Assembly (NCBI GenBank): GCA_963763955.1
Contig: CAVXQP010000025.1
Span: forward strand, 62,001 to 126,000
Source: DASUPK01 sp963763955
GTDB lineage: Bacteria; Actinomycetota; Thermoleophilia; Solirubrobacterales; 70-9
Direction of reading: 5' to 3'
DNA length: 64,000 nucleotides
The notes under the pieces were generated by a model that did no database searches, had not been told where the DNA came from, and saw nothing but the letters and a program-made list of their open reading frames with translations. Numbering within the stretch: position 1 is the stretch's first letter; each line of letters begins with the position of its first letter. Below are positions 57,534-64,000 of the stretch, piece after piece. A program made the position numbers and the translations under genes.

Positions 57534-58424
57534 ATGCGCGTTCGCAGAAATCTCAACTTCGTCGCCGGGGCGCTGCTGGCGGTTGCCGCCGGTCTCGCGT
57601 TGCTCGGGCCTGCCCTGGCCCCGGCGAAGAAGGGGAAGTCCAAGCTCCGAAGTCCGGGCAAGCTGGTCGTCGCGACCCAGGGCTACACCCTGGACAAGGT
57701 CGACGACCGCACGCGGATGACGGTCTCATGTCCCGGCGGCAAGGAACCCTTCGGTGGCGGCTTCCTCACCAGTCCGGCCCCGGGCGATGACGGCCAGGGC
57801 GTCTACCCGAACTCCTACGAGCGCCTCGGTCAGCAGCGCGGCTACCACATCACCGCGGCGCTGATCAATCCAAACCAGACGCAGGTCGTCCCGAGGAACC
57901 TGACCCTGCAGGTGGTCTGCGGCAAGAAGATCGGCAAGATCAGCGATCCGCACGTGGTCGCGCAGCTCGACGCCGGAGACGGGCCGAAGACGCTCGTCGC
58001 GAAGTGCCCGAAGAAGCAGAGCCTGATCGGCGGCGGCTACCAGCGCTCCAATGGGGTCACCGACGCGGGTGTGATGACGACGGAGTCACACCGGACCTCC
58101 GCCCGGACCTGGCAGGTCGTCGCGAACGATCCGGGGGGCTTCGCCGGGGAGGCCGTCTCGATCGGCTACTGCGTACGCAGCAAGAAGCCCGTGGTCAAGG
58201 AACTCGCGGGTTCGGTGACCGTCCCGTCCAGGGCCACGGCCACGGCCACCACTCCCCCGTGTACCGGGGGGAAGCTGATCTTCTCCGGCTTCAGCGCCCC
58301 GCCGGGCGGCAGCATCCGCTTCCTGGGCGAGGGGTTCAACCCGAACGGCAGCACCTCGGCGAGCGGCTACAACTCGGGTGCCCCGGCGACGCTCACCGCG
58401 TACAGCTACTGCCTGCGCGTCTGA
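57534..58424 (+). CDS. Secreted triple-repeat protein A
   Basis: I know no function for this 296-residue protein. It has a signal peptide (FVAGALLAVAAGLALLGPALA), a basic linker, and three repeats of about 65-85 residues, each opening with a CP-x-GGG[FY]-type motif (SCPGGKEPFGGGF, KCPKKQSLIGGGYQ, PPCTGGKLIFSGF) and closing with a second Cys before a basic turn (LQVVCGKK, IGYCVRSKK, YSYCLRV). One disulfide per repeat is likely outside the cell. ATG 57534 is preferred to TTG 57513. A paralogue follows immediately, so this is a tandem duplication. Confidence 0.72.
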   Translation: MRVRRNLNFVAGALLAVAAGLALLGPALAPAKKGKSKLRSPGKLVVATQGYTLDKVDDRTRMTVSCPGGKEPFGGGFLTSPAPGDDGQGVYPNSYERLGQQRGYHITAALINPNQTQVVPRNLTLQVVCGKKIGKISDPHVVAQLDAGDGPKTLVAKCPKKQSLIGGGYQRSNGVTDAGVMTTESHRTSARTWQVVANDPGGFAGEAVSIGYCVRSKKPVVKELAGSVTVPSRATATATTPPCTGGKLIFSGFSAPPGGSIRFLGEGFNPNGSTSASGYNSGAPATLTAYSYCLRV

Positions 58425-58482
58425 GATCCGGCCAGGGGCTCAAACCGTGACTTTCCGCTGCCGATTGGGTTAACGAATCGGA

Positions 58483-59382
58483 ATGCCTTCGAGCTCCTCA
58501 CGGACAAACGGATCACGAGCCGTCATGGCGCTGGCCGCGGCCCTCCTCACGGTCGCACTCGTGCAGCTCATTGGCGGAACCGGCGCGTCCGCGAAGCCGG
58601 AGGCTCACGCGAGCAACTCCGTGACCTACAAGCAGAGGACCTTCAGCCTCTCCGGCGCGAACGCGAAACGGCGTCTCACGGTCCGCTGTCCCGGGCGGCT
58701 CGTGCCCCTGGGCGGCGGGCTGACCAGCTCACCGTCGCCCGCGGCCGACGGCGAGGGGATCTATCCCCACTCCTACGAGCGGCTCGGAGTCCAGCACGGC
58801 TACCACAGCACCGTCGTGCTCTTCGACCCGTCGCCGAGCAGCACGCAGGCTCGCAGCGTCACCCTGCAGGTCGCCTGCGCCCGCAAGCAGAAGCACGTCA
58901 CCCCTCCGCACAAGACCGTCTACGTCAATCCCGGCGAGACCAAGACCGCCGTCGCGACCTGCCCAGGGCGCCGGCACCTGTTCGGTGGAGGCTTCCAGCG
59001 CACCGACTTCACCGCGCGCGGCGGCGACTACATCACCGACTCGCACGCGATCTCCGACAAGTCCTGGAGCGTCACCGGGCGCGCCTTCGGGCAGTTCGGC
59101 GGGGAGCTCACCGCGATCGCGTACTGCTGGCACAGCAAGAAGCCGCTGCTCACCCAGGTCTCCGCATCGGCCGACGTCGGAATCGGCAGGTTCGTCACCG
59201 CGACCACCCCGCCCTGCCCGGTCGGCCACCTCGTCTTCGGCGGCTTCAGCACCACGCCAGCGGGATCGGTCCTGATGACCAATGGCGTGATCAACGGGGA
59301 TGGCAGCTGGTCGGCCTCGGCGATGAACCACTTCGGCCCCTCGGCGAACATCACCGCCTACGGCTACTGCCTGAAGCTGTGA
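58483..59382 (+). CDS. Secreted triple-repeat protein B
   Basis: The 299-residue paralogue of the preceding gene keeps its order: signal peptide (MALAAALLTVALVQLIGG), then RCPGRLVPLGGGL, TCPGRRHLFGGGFQ and PPCPVGHLVFGGF repeats, each with a closing Cys (LQVACARK, IAYCWHSKK, YGYCLKL). Shared stretches with protein A include YPHSYERLG/YPNSYERLG and the SKKP linker before repeat 3. The copies differ in most other positions, so the duplication is old. Similar CPxG-GGG repeats occur in uncharacterised actinobacterial exoproteins. Confidence 0.72.
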   Translation: MPSSSSRTNGSRAVMALAAALLTVALVQLIGGTGASAKPEAHASNSVTYKQRTFSLSGANAKRRLTVRCPGRLVPLGGGLTSSPSPAADGEGIYPHSYERLGVQHGYHSTVVLFDPSPSSTQARSVTLQVACARKQKHVTPPHKTVYVNPGETKTAVATCPGRRHLFGGGFQRTDFTARGGDYITDSHAISDKSWSVTGRAFGQFGGELTAIAYCWHSKKPLLTQVSASADVGIGRFVTATTPPCPVGHLVFGGFSTTPAGSVLMTNGVINGDGSWSASAMNHFGPSANITAYGYCLKL

Positions 59383-59383
59383 T

Positions 59384-59412
59384 GCGAGGGCGCGCGCAAG
59401 CGCGACCCGTTT
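59384..59412 (+). repeat. Dispersed hairpin repeat, copy 4
   Basis: It reads GCGAGGGCGCGCGCAAGCGC then GACCCGTTT: the outer GCRAGGG and ACCCGTTT match copies 1 and 3, while the stem between has changed but still pairs. Like copy 1, it begins with TGATGC at the stop codon of the upstream gene. Confidence 0.55.
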
Positions 59413-59436
59413 TGTAAGGCCAACAGCGATCACCGC

Positions 59437-59442
59437 TAGATT
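59437..59442 (+). promoter_or_regulatory. Putative -10 box TAGATT, ccmA
   Basis: TAGATT is followed by 7 nt and the ATG of ccmA at 59450, heading the ccm-hem operon. Confidence 0.5.
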
Positions 59443-59449
59443 CGGCCGC

Positions 59450-60136
59450 ATGATGGAGCGGACCGCGGCTGTGGAGAGCCCCACCGGCGGCATCGTTCCG
59501 GCGAGTGGCAGGGTGGAGCCGGCGATCGAGCTGCGGGGCCTGCGGCGGGACTTCGGCGACCGCACCGCGTTGCCAGGGATCAGCGCCCGCCTGGAGGCGG
59601 GCGAGAGCCTCGCGGTCCTCGGACCGAATGGCTCCGGCAAGTCGACGCTGCTGCGGATCCTGGCCGGCCTGCTGCGACCGAGCGGCGGGGAGATCAGCGT
59701 GCTGAGCTGCGCTCTGCCCAAGGAGGCCCACCGGCTGCGCGGGCGGGTCGGCTACCTCGGGCATGAGCCTCTCCTCTATCGCGACCTCAGCCCGCGCGAG
59801 AACCTCAGCCTGGTCGCGGCGCTCCACCGCCTCGATCCGGCTGCGGCGGCGGAGCGGATCGAGCGGCTGCTCGAGGATGTCGGAATGTCTCGCCGGAGCG
59901 GCGATCGGGTCGCCGAGCTATCGGCGGGGATGAAGCAACGGGTCGACATCTGCCGGGCGGTGCTGCACAAACCCGAGCTCCTCCTGCTCGACGAGCCGGA
60001 CGCGCACTTGGACGCCGAGGCCCGCCGCCTGGTCGAGCCCCTGATCGGCCCCGGCGCCGGAGCCACGCGGGTCGTCGTCAGCCACAACCGCGAGGCGGCG
60101 ACGGCGGGTGCGGACGCCCTCCTGGAGCTCCCATGA
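59450..60136 (+). CDS. ccmA: Heme-exporter-type ABC ATPase CcmA
   Basis: The 228-residue ATPase of the cytochrome c maturation ABC complex has Walker A AVLGPNGSGKSTLLRILAGLL, Q-loop region VGYLGHEPLLYRDLSPRENLSL, signature LSAGMKQRVDICRAVL, Walker B LLLLDEPDAHLD and the switch His in VVVSHNREAATAG. In this complex it drives release of holo-CcmE from CcmC. Its stop overlaps the ccmB ATG (ATGA). An N-terminal stretch of about 25 residues precedes the ATPase fold. Confidence 0.87.
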   Translation: MMERTAAVESPTGGIVPASGRVEPAIELRGLRRDFGDRTALPGISARLEAGESLAVLGPNGSGKSTLLRILAGLLRPSGGEISVLSCALPKEAHRLRGRVGYLGHEPLLYRDLSPRENLSLVAALHRLDPAAAAERIERLLEDVGMSRRSGDRVAELSAGMKQRVDICRAVLHKPELLLLDEPDAHLDAEARRLVEPLIGPGAGATRVVVSHNREAATAGADALLELP

Positions 60137-60801
60137 GCCCTTTCGGCGCCCTGCTGCGCAAGGACCTCCGGGTGGAGCTCCGAACCCTTCGCTCCCTCCC
60201 TGCCATGGCGCTCTTCGCCGTCAGCGCCTTCGTCATCTTCCGCTTCGGCCTCGACCGCACCTCGCTCGACGGTGAGCTGGCGGCCGGGGTGCTGGTGCCC
60301 ACGCTCCTCTTCGCAGCCCTGCTCGCCATCAACCGCCTGTTCGTGGCCGAGCGCGAGGAGGGTGGCTTCGACCTGATCCGGCTGGCGCCGATCGACCCCA
60401 CGGTCCTCTTCGCGGCCAAGGCCAGTGCGCTTGTGATCTACCTGGTCGTCTTGGAGCTGATCGCGGTCCCGATCTTCGCCCTCTTCTTCCTCGATTCGGC
60501 CTCGGGGCTGGTCCCGTTCGCACTCGTGCTGCTGCTGGCGAACGTCGGGCTGGCGGCCACCGGCACGGTGATCTCGACCATCGCCACGATGTCGAGCGCC
60601 CGGGATCTGCTCGCCCCCCTGATCCTGCTGCCGCTCCTCATCCCCCTCGTGATCGCGGCGGCTGGCGCCGGCGAGCACCTGCTGGCTTCTGGCGGCCCCG
60701 ACTACGGGCGTTTCGGGACATGGCTGGGATTGCTCGGCCTCTACGATCTGGTCTTCCTCCTGGTCGGCTACGCGACCTTCGACTTCCTGCTCGAGGACTG
60801 A
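60133..60801 (+). CDS. ccmB: Heme exporter membrane protein CcmB
   Basis: A 222-residue membrane protein with six helices and CcmB features: FGALLRKDLRVELRTLRSLPAMALFAVSAFVIFRF, AERAEEGGFDLIRL-like (AEREEGGFDLIRLAPIDPTVLFAAK) and PLILLPLLIPLVIAAAGAGEHL. It partners CcmA in the heme-handling ABC complex. Overlapping start and stop codons place it firmly in the operon. Confidence 0.88.
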   Translation: MSPFGALLRKDLRVELRTLRSLPAMALFAVSAFVIFRFGLDRTSLDGELAAGVLVPTLLFAALLAINRLFVAEREEGGFDLIRLAPIDPTVLFAAKASALVIYLVVLELIAVPIFALFFLDSASGLVPFALVLLLANVGLAATGTVISTIATMSSARDLLAPLILLPLLIPLVIAAAGAGEHLLASGGPDYGRFGTWLGLLGLYDLVFLLVGYATFDFLLED

Positions 60802-60811
60802 CGGGACCAAC

Positions 60812-61507
60812 ATGGCCAGCGCGCTCCACTCGATAACGCTTCGCCGCCTCGCCATCGCGACCGTGGTGGTGATGGGCGCGGGCTACGGCCTGGCCTTCCT
60901 GTACGCGCCCGAGGACGCCGACCAGGGCTTCATCCAGAAGATCTTCTATCTGCACGTGCCGCTCGCGACCGTCGCCCTGCTCGGCTTCATCGTCGCCGCG
61001 ATTCACGCGATCCGCCACCTGCGGACCGGCGACCCCAAGCACGACGCCCGCTCGTACGTCTCGATCCACATCTCGGTGATCTTCGGGGCAGGCGTCCTGC
61101 TCACCGGCGCGATCTGGGCGAAGGGCTCCTGGGGAGTCTGGTGGGAGTGGCGGGAGCCGACGCTGGTCAGCTTCCTGATCGTCTTCCTCCTCTACGCCAC
61201 CTACTACCCGCTCCGCTACGCGATCGAGGACCGCGAGCGACAGGCCCGCTACGCGTCCGTCTTCGCGATCACCGCCGGGGCGTTCGTGCCGCTCAACTTC
61301 CTGGCCGTGCGACTCGCCCAGCCGCTCGTCCATCCACGCACCTTCTCGTCCGCCGGCGGCCTGCCCGACTCGATGCTGTTCGCCTTCCTCGTCTGCCTCG
61401 CCGGCATGGCCCTCCTGTGGACGACACTGGTCTGGTTCGAGCTCGATGCGAAGGCGGCGTCCGCCAACCTCGGGCGGATTCGCCGCCGGCTGGAAGCGAC
61501 GGCGTGA
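60812..61507 (+). CDS. ccmC: Cytochrome c biogenesis protein CcmC
   Basis: The 231-residue heme-handling protein of six helices carries the WWD-type motif WGVWWEWREPTLVSFLIVFLLYATY. The periplasmic His pair lies in FYLHVPLATVAL and FVPLNFLAVRLAQPLVHPRTF. CcmC loads heme on CcmE. Its stop overlaps the start of the next small gene (GTGA). Confidence 0.9.
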   Translation: MASALHSITLRRLAIATVVVMGAGYGLAFLYAPEDADQGFIQKIFYLHVPLATVALLGFIVAAIHAIRHLRTGDPKHDARSYVSIHISVIFGAGVLLTGAIWAKGSWGVWWEWREPTLVSFLIVFLLYATYYPLRYAIEDRERQARYASVFAITAGAFVPLNFLAVRLAQPLVHPRTFSSAGGLPDSMLFAFLVCLAGMALLWTTLVWFELDAKAASANLGRIRRRLEATA

Positions 61508-61746
61508 TCCCACTCGCGATTGAGAACGCGGACCGCTATGTCGGTGGGGCCTACCTCGTCTTCCTCCTGCTGTTGCTGATCTACGTGGCGATCATGGCCG
61601 CGAAGCTCCAGCGGATCCAGCGCGAGCTGGGATCGCTTGCGGACCTCGCCGACCGCTCCCAGGGCCGGAGCACGGACCGTGGCGTCGGGCAGGTCCGCGA
61701 GCGCGAAGAGGAGATCGAGGCCGTGCGCCAGGGAGGCCGCGGATGA
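61504..61746 (+). CDS. CcmD-like small membrane protein
   Basis: The 80-residue product has one membrane helix (RYVGGAYLVFLLLLLIYVAIMAAKLQRI) and a charged, helical cytoplasmic tail (LGSLADLADRSQGRST, VGQVREREEEIEAVRQGG). Size, topology and place after ccmC match CcmD, which stabilises the CcmC-CcmE complex; sequence similarity in this family is always weak. GTG 61504 overlaps the ccmC stop and its own TGA overlaps the hemA ATG, so it is translated within the operon. Confidence 0.68.
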   Translation: MIPLAIENADRYVGGAYLVFLLLLLIYVAIMAAKLQRIQRELGSLADLADRSQGRSTDRGVGQVREREEEIEAVRQGGRG

Positions 61747-63086
61747 GCGGCCTGCTCGCCCTCGGGGTTTCTCACCGCACCGCGTCCCTGGCGCTGCGCG
61801 AGCAGCTCGCCCTCACCGAGGGTCGGGCCGCCGGCGTCCTCAACGGCCTTGTCTCCGAGGAGACGATCAGCGAGGGCGTGGCGCTCTCGACCTGCAACCG
61901 CACCGAGCTCTACCTGGTGGCGACCGACTCGGTCGAGGCCGAGGCGGCGGGCCTCGGCGTCCTCGCCAGGGAAGCGGGGATCCGCCCCACGGAGCTGCTG
62001 GGCCCGCTCTACTCGCTGCGCGGCACCGAGGCCGCGCGCCATCTCTACCGGGTGACCGCCGGGCTCGACTCGATGATCGTCGGCGAGGCCGAAATTCAGG
62101 GGCAGGTGAAGCGGGCGTACGAGCTGGCCCTGGTCGAGGGGGCCACCGGCCCGATCCTCAACCGGATGTTCCGTGGCGCGCTCGCCGCGGGCAAGCGGGC
62201 CCGCACCGAGACGGCCGTCGGGCAGAAGGGTGTCTCGATCCCCTCGGTCGCCGTCGAGCTCGCCCAGCGCAACCTGGGCGATCTCTCTGCGCGCCGTGTA
62301 CTCCTGATCGGCGCCGGTGAGACGTCCGAGCTCACCGCCCGGGCGCTGGCCGCCCGCGGCTCTGACGCGGTCTTCATCGCCAACCGCGGCTACAAGCGCG
62401 CGATCTCCCTCGCGCAGCGTTTCGGCGGGGAGGCGGTCCGGATCGACGATCTGCCGGCCCAGCTCGCCGTCGCCGACATCGTCGTCTCCACCACCAACTC
62501 GCCTCACCACCTGATCGAGCGCTCGGAGCTCGAAGTGATCATGAGGCAGAGGGAGAACAAGCCTTTGCTCCTCATCGACCTGGCGGTGCCGCGCGACATC
62601 GACCCCGAGTGCCGCGAGATCGAGGGAGTGAGCCTCTACGACGTCGACGAAGTCCAGGCGATCGTCGAGCAGAACGCCTCGGGCCGTGAAGCGGAGGGCC
62701 GGCGCGCGAGCGGCATCCTCGACGCAGAGCTCTCCCGCTTCGAGCGCTGGCTCGGCGCACAGGAGGTGATGCCGACCGTCACGGCACTGCGCGAGCGAGC
62801 CGATTCGATCGTCTCCCAGGTCCTGGCCGAGAACGCCACCCGCTGGGAGAGCCTCTCGGCCACCGACCGCGAGCGGGTCGAGCAGATGGCCCGCGCGATC
62901 GCGAATCGGCTTCTGCACGAGCCCACCGTGAGGATCAAGGGGATCGCCGATCGGGAAGACGCCTACCTGCAGGTCAGCGCGCTCCGGGAGCTCTTCGGGT
63001 TCGATGTGGGCACCGAGCCCGAGGTCAGCGAGAGCACCGACGTCGCATCCCTGGACGAGAGGCGCCGTCGGAACGAACGCGGCTGA
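61743..63086 (+). CDS. hemA: Glutamyl-tRNA reductase
   Basis: The 447-residue enzyme makes glutamate-1-semialdehyde from Glu-tRNA, the first step of C5 tetrapyrrole synthesis. The active-site Cys is in LSTCNRTELYLVA, the substrate region is GLDSMIVGEAEIQGQVKRAYE, and the NADPH fold is VLLIGAGETSELTARALAARGSDAVFIANR. A C-terminal dimerisation domain follows. It is coupled to the CcmD-like gene (ATGA) and precedes hemC. Confidence 0.95.
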   Translation: MSGLLALGVSHRTASLALREQLALTEGRAAGVLNGLVSEETISEGVALSTCNRTELYLVATDSVEAEAAGLGVLAREAGIRPTELLGPLYSLRGTEAARHLYRVTAGLDSMIVGEAEIQGQVKRAYELALVEGATGPILNRMFRGALAAGKRARTETAVGQKGVSIPSVAVELAQRNLGDLSARRVLLIGAGETSELTARALAARGSDAVFIANRGYKRAISLAQRFGGEAVRIDDLPAQLAVADIVVSTTNSPHHLIERSELEVIMRQRENKPLLLIDLAVPRDIDPECREIEGVSLYDVDEVQAIVEQNASGREAEGRRASGILDAELSRFERWLGAQEVMPTVTALRERADSIVSQVLAENATRWESLSATDRERVEQMARAIANRLLHEPTVRIKGIADREDAYLQVSALRELFGFDVGTEPEVSESTDVASLDERRRRNERG

Positions 63087-63093
63087 GGCGGCG

Positions 63094-64000
63094 GTGACGG
63101 ACGCTCCGCTCCGGCTCGGGACGCGCGGCAGCGCCCTTGCCCTCGCCCAGGCGAAGATCGTCGCCAAGGCGCTCGCCGGCGCGGAGATCGTCCCGATCAA
63201 GGCCTCGGGGGACGGAGGTGCGCCCCCGACGGGCGGCGACAAGTCACGGTTCGTCCGCGAGATCGAGCAGGCCCTGCTGGTGGGCGAGGTCGATCTTGGG
63301 GTCCACTCGGCCAAGGACCTGCCCACGGAGCTCCCGGAGGGCCTCGAGATCGCCGGGGTGCTCGAGAGAGCCGATCCCCGGGACGCCTACGTCGGCCACG
63401 TCACCTCGCTGGGCGAGTGTCCGCCGGGCGCCCGGATCGGCACCTCGAGCCTGCGGCGCCGGGCCCAGATCCTCGCCCGGCGACCGGACCTGGAGGTGGT
63501 CGATCTCCGCGGGAACGTGGACACGCGCCTGGCGCGGCTGGAGGCAGGCGACTTCGACGGACTGGTCCTGGCAGCCGCGGGACTGCACCGGCTCGGTCGC
63601 GGCGAGGAGATGACCTTCCCGATCGAGCAGGAGGAGATCACCTCAGCGGCCGGACAGGGGACGATCGCGATCGAGGCGCTCCACTCGAACGACCACGCCG
63701 CGGCCGCCGCCGAGTCGATCACCGACCGCGAGGCGCTGGCGACACTCTCCGCCGAGCGCGCGTTGGTTGCCGCTCTTGATGCGAGCTGCAATACGCCGCT
63801 CGGAGTGAATGCGACGCTCGAGAAGGACAGCCGCATGCACATCCACGCCTTCTGCGGCCTACCCGACGGCAACGAGTGGCTGCGGGACGAGCTCTCCGAG
63901 GATGACTCCGATCCGGAGGCGCTCGGCCGTCGGATGGCGGAGCGCCTGCGCGACGCTGGTGGTGCCGACATCCTGGCGAGAGCGGAGGAGATGGGGACCG
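63094..64000 (+). CDS. hemC: Porphobilinogen deaminase, 3' end beyond window
   Basis: The frame is open to the window end, giving 302 residues of about 310 or more. It builds hydroxymethylbilane from four porphobilinogens. Motifs: RLGTRGSALALAQAKIVAKAL, DLGVHSAKDLPTELPEGL, ARIGTSSLRRRAQIL, VVDLRGNVDTRLARLEAGDFDGLVLAAAGL and EEITSAAGQGTIAIE. The dipyrromethane cofactor Cys is residue 232 in ALDASCNTPLGVNA, where the preceding residues are Ala-Ser rather than the common Gly-Gly. GTG 63094 follows the hemA stop by 7 nt. Confidence 0.93.
   Translation, partial: MTDAPLRLGTRGSALALAQAKIVAKALAGAEIVPIKASGDGGAPPTGGDKSRFVREIEQALLVGEVDLGVHSAKDLPTELPEGLEIAGVLERADPRDAYVGHVTSLGECPPGARIGTSSLRRRAQILARRPDLEVVDLRGNVDTRLARLEAGDFDGLVLAAAGLHRLGRGEEMTFPIEQEEITSAAGQGTIAIEALHSNDHAAAAAESITDREALATLSAERALVAALDASCNTPLGVNATLEKDSRMHIHAFCGLPDGNEWLRDELSEDDSDPEALGRRMAERLRDAGGADILARAEEMGT

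Overview
This looks like chromosomal DNA of a high-GC actinobacterium, most plausibly class Thermoleophilia (Solirubrobacterales or Gaiellales relatives). That placement is an inference from gene content and style: an Lhr helicase next to a Nei-type glycosylase, a CIRCE-controlled groESL operon, actinobacterial-style SOS boxes, a type 2 IleRS, methylmalonyl-CoA epimerase, and many TAGNNT -10 boxes lying 6-10 nt before ATG or GTG starts (apparently leaderless genes). No rRNA, tRNA, CRISPR array, insertion sequence or prophage was recognised. No gene-free stretch exceeds 300 bases; the longest are 55489-55782, 7312-7532 and 24633-24841.

Layout. 1-5.3 kb: C-terminal part of Lhr, a Nei-like glycosylase, a Crp/Fnr regulator, PCMT, an ASCH protein and an SRPBCC protein. 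5.3-7.4 kb: CIRCE-groES-groEL with a strong terminator. 7.5-14.9 kb: an SDR, a frameshifted 7Fe ferredoxin, a CAP-domain exoprotein, a GT87-like membrane enzyme with Mrp ATPase, a coiled-coil protein with RVEP repeats behind two SOS boxes, a zincin and an IMPase. 15-18.2 kb: a large UvrD/AddB-like helicase-nuclease. 18.2-31.8 kb: three TetR-linked efflux loci (SMR, MFS, ABC), each with recognisable operator repeats, interleaved with PAC2, YhaM-like, paired half-size TauE/SafE proteins, OtsB, PolX, a dolichol-phosphate-mannose-synthase-like GT2 and thioredoxin. 31.8-44 kb: HAD, IleRS, a VOC/AraC pair, MarR, FumC, a flavoprotein, a broken beta-helix gene, an aldehyde dehydrogenase and a SpoIID-like protein. 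44-53.7 kb: two minus-strand operons (PAP2-YchF-MTA/MTI phosphorylase-amidohydrolase-lipocalin-like; ChrA-M20-DUF1385-Mce-small protein) around a BtrH-like gene. 53.7-59.4 kb: SnoaL, RarA, a second ALDH and two tandem secreted repeat proteins. 59.4-64 kb: a ccmABC(D)-hemA-hemC cluster for cytochrome c maturation and tetrapyrrole synthesis, running off the window.

Most notable: (i) tandem SOS boxes in front of an unrecognised coiled-coil gene that carries a 24-bp tandem repeat; (ii) a dispersed hairpin repeat (GCRAGGGNGCTCCG...ACCCGTTT), three copies just upstream of genes and one in frame inside the helicase-nuclease gene; (iii) that helicase having Arg in place of the Walker A Lys; (iv) seven frame breaks in five genes, each explained by one extra base. 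The last point suggests either insertion errors in the assembly or real decay, and should be settled before any of those genes is called functional or dead.
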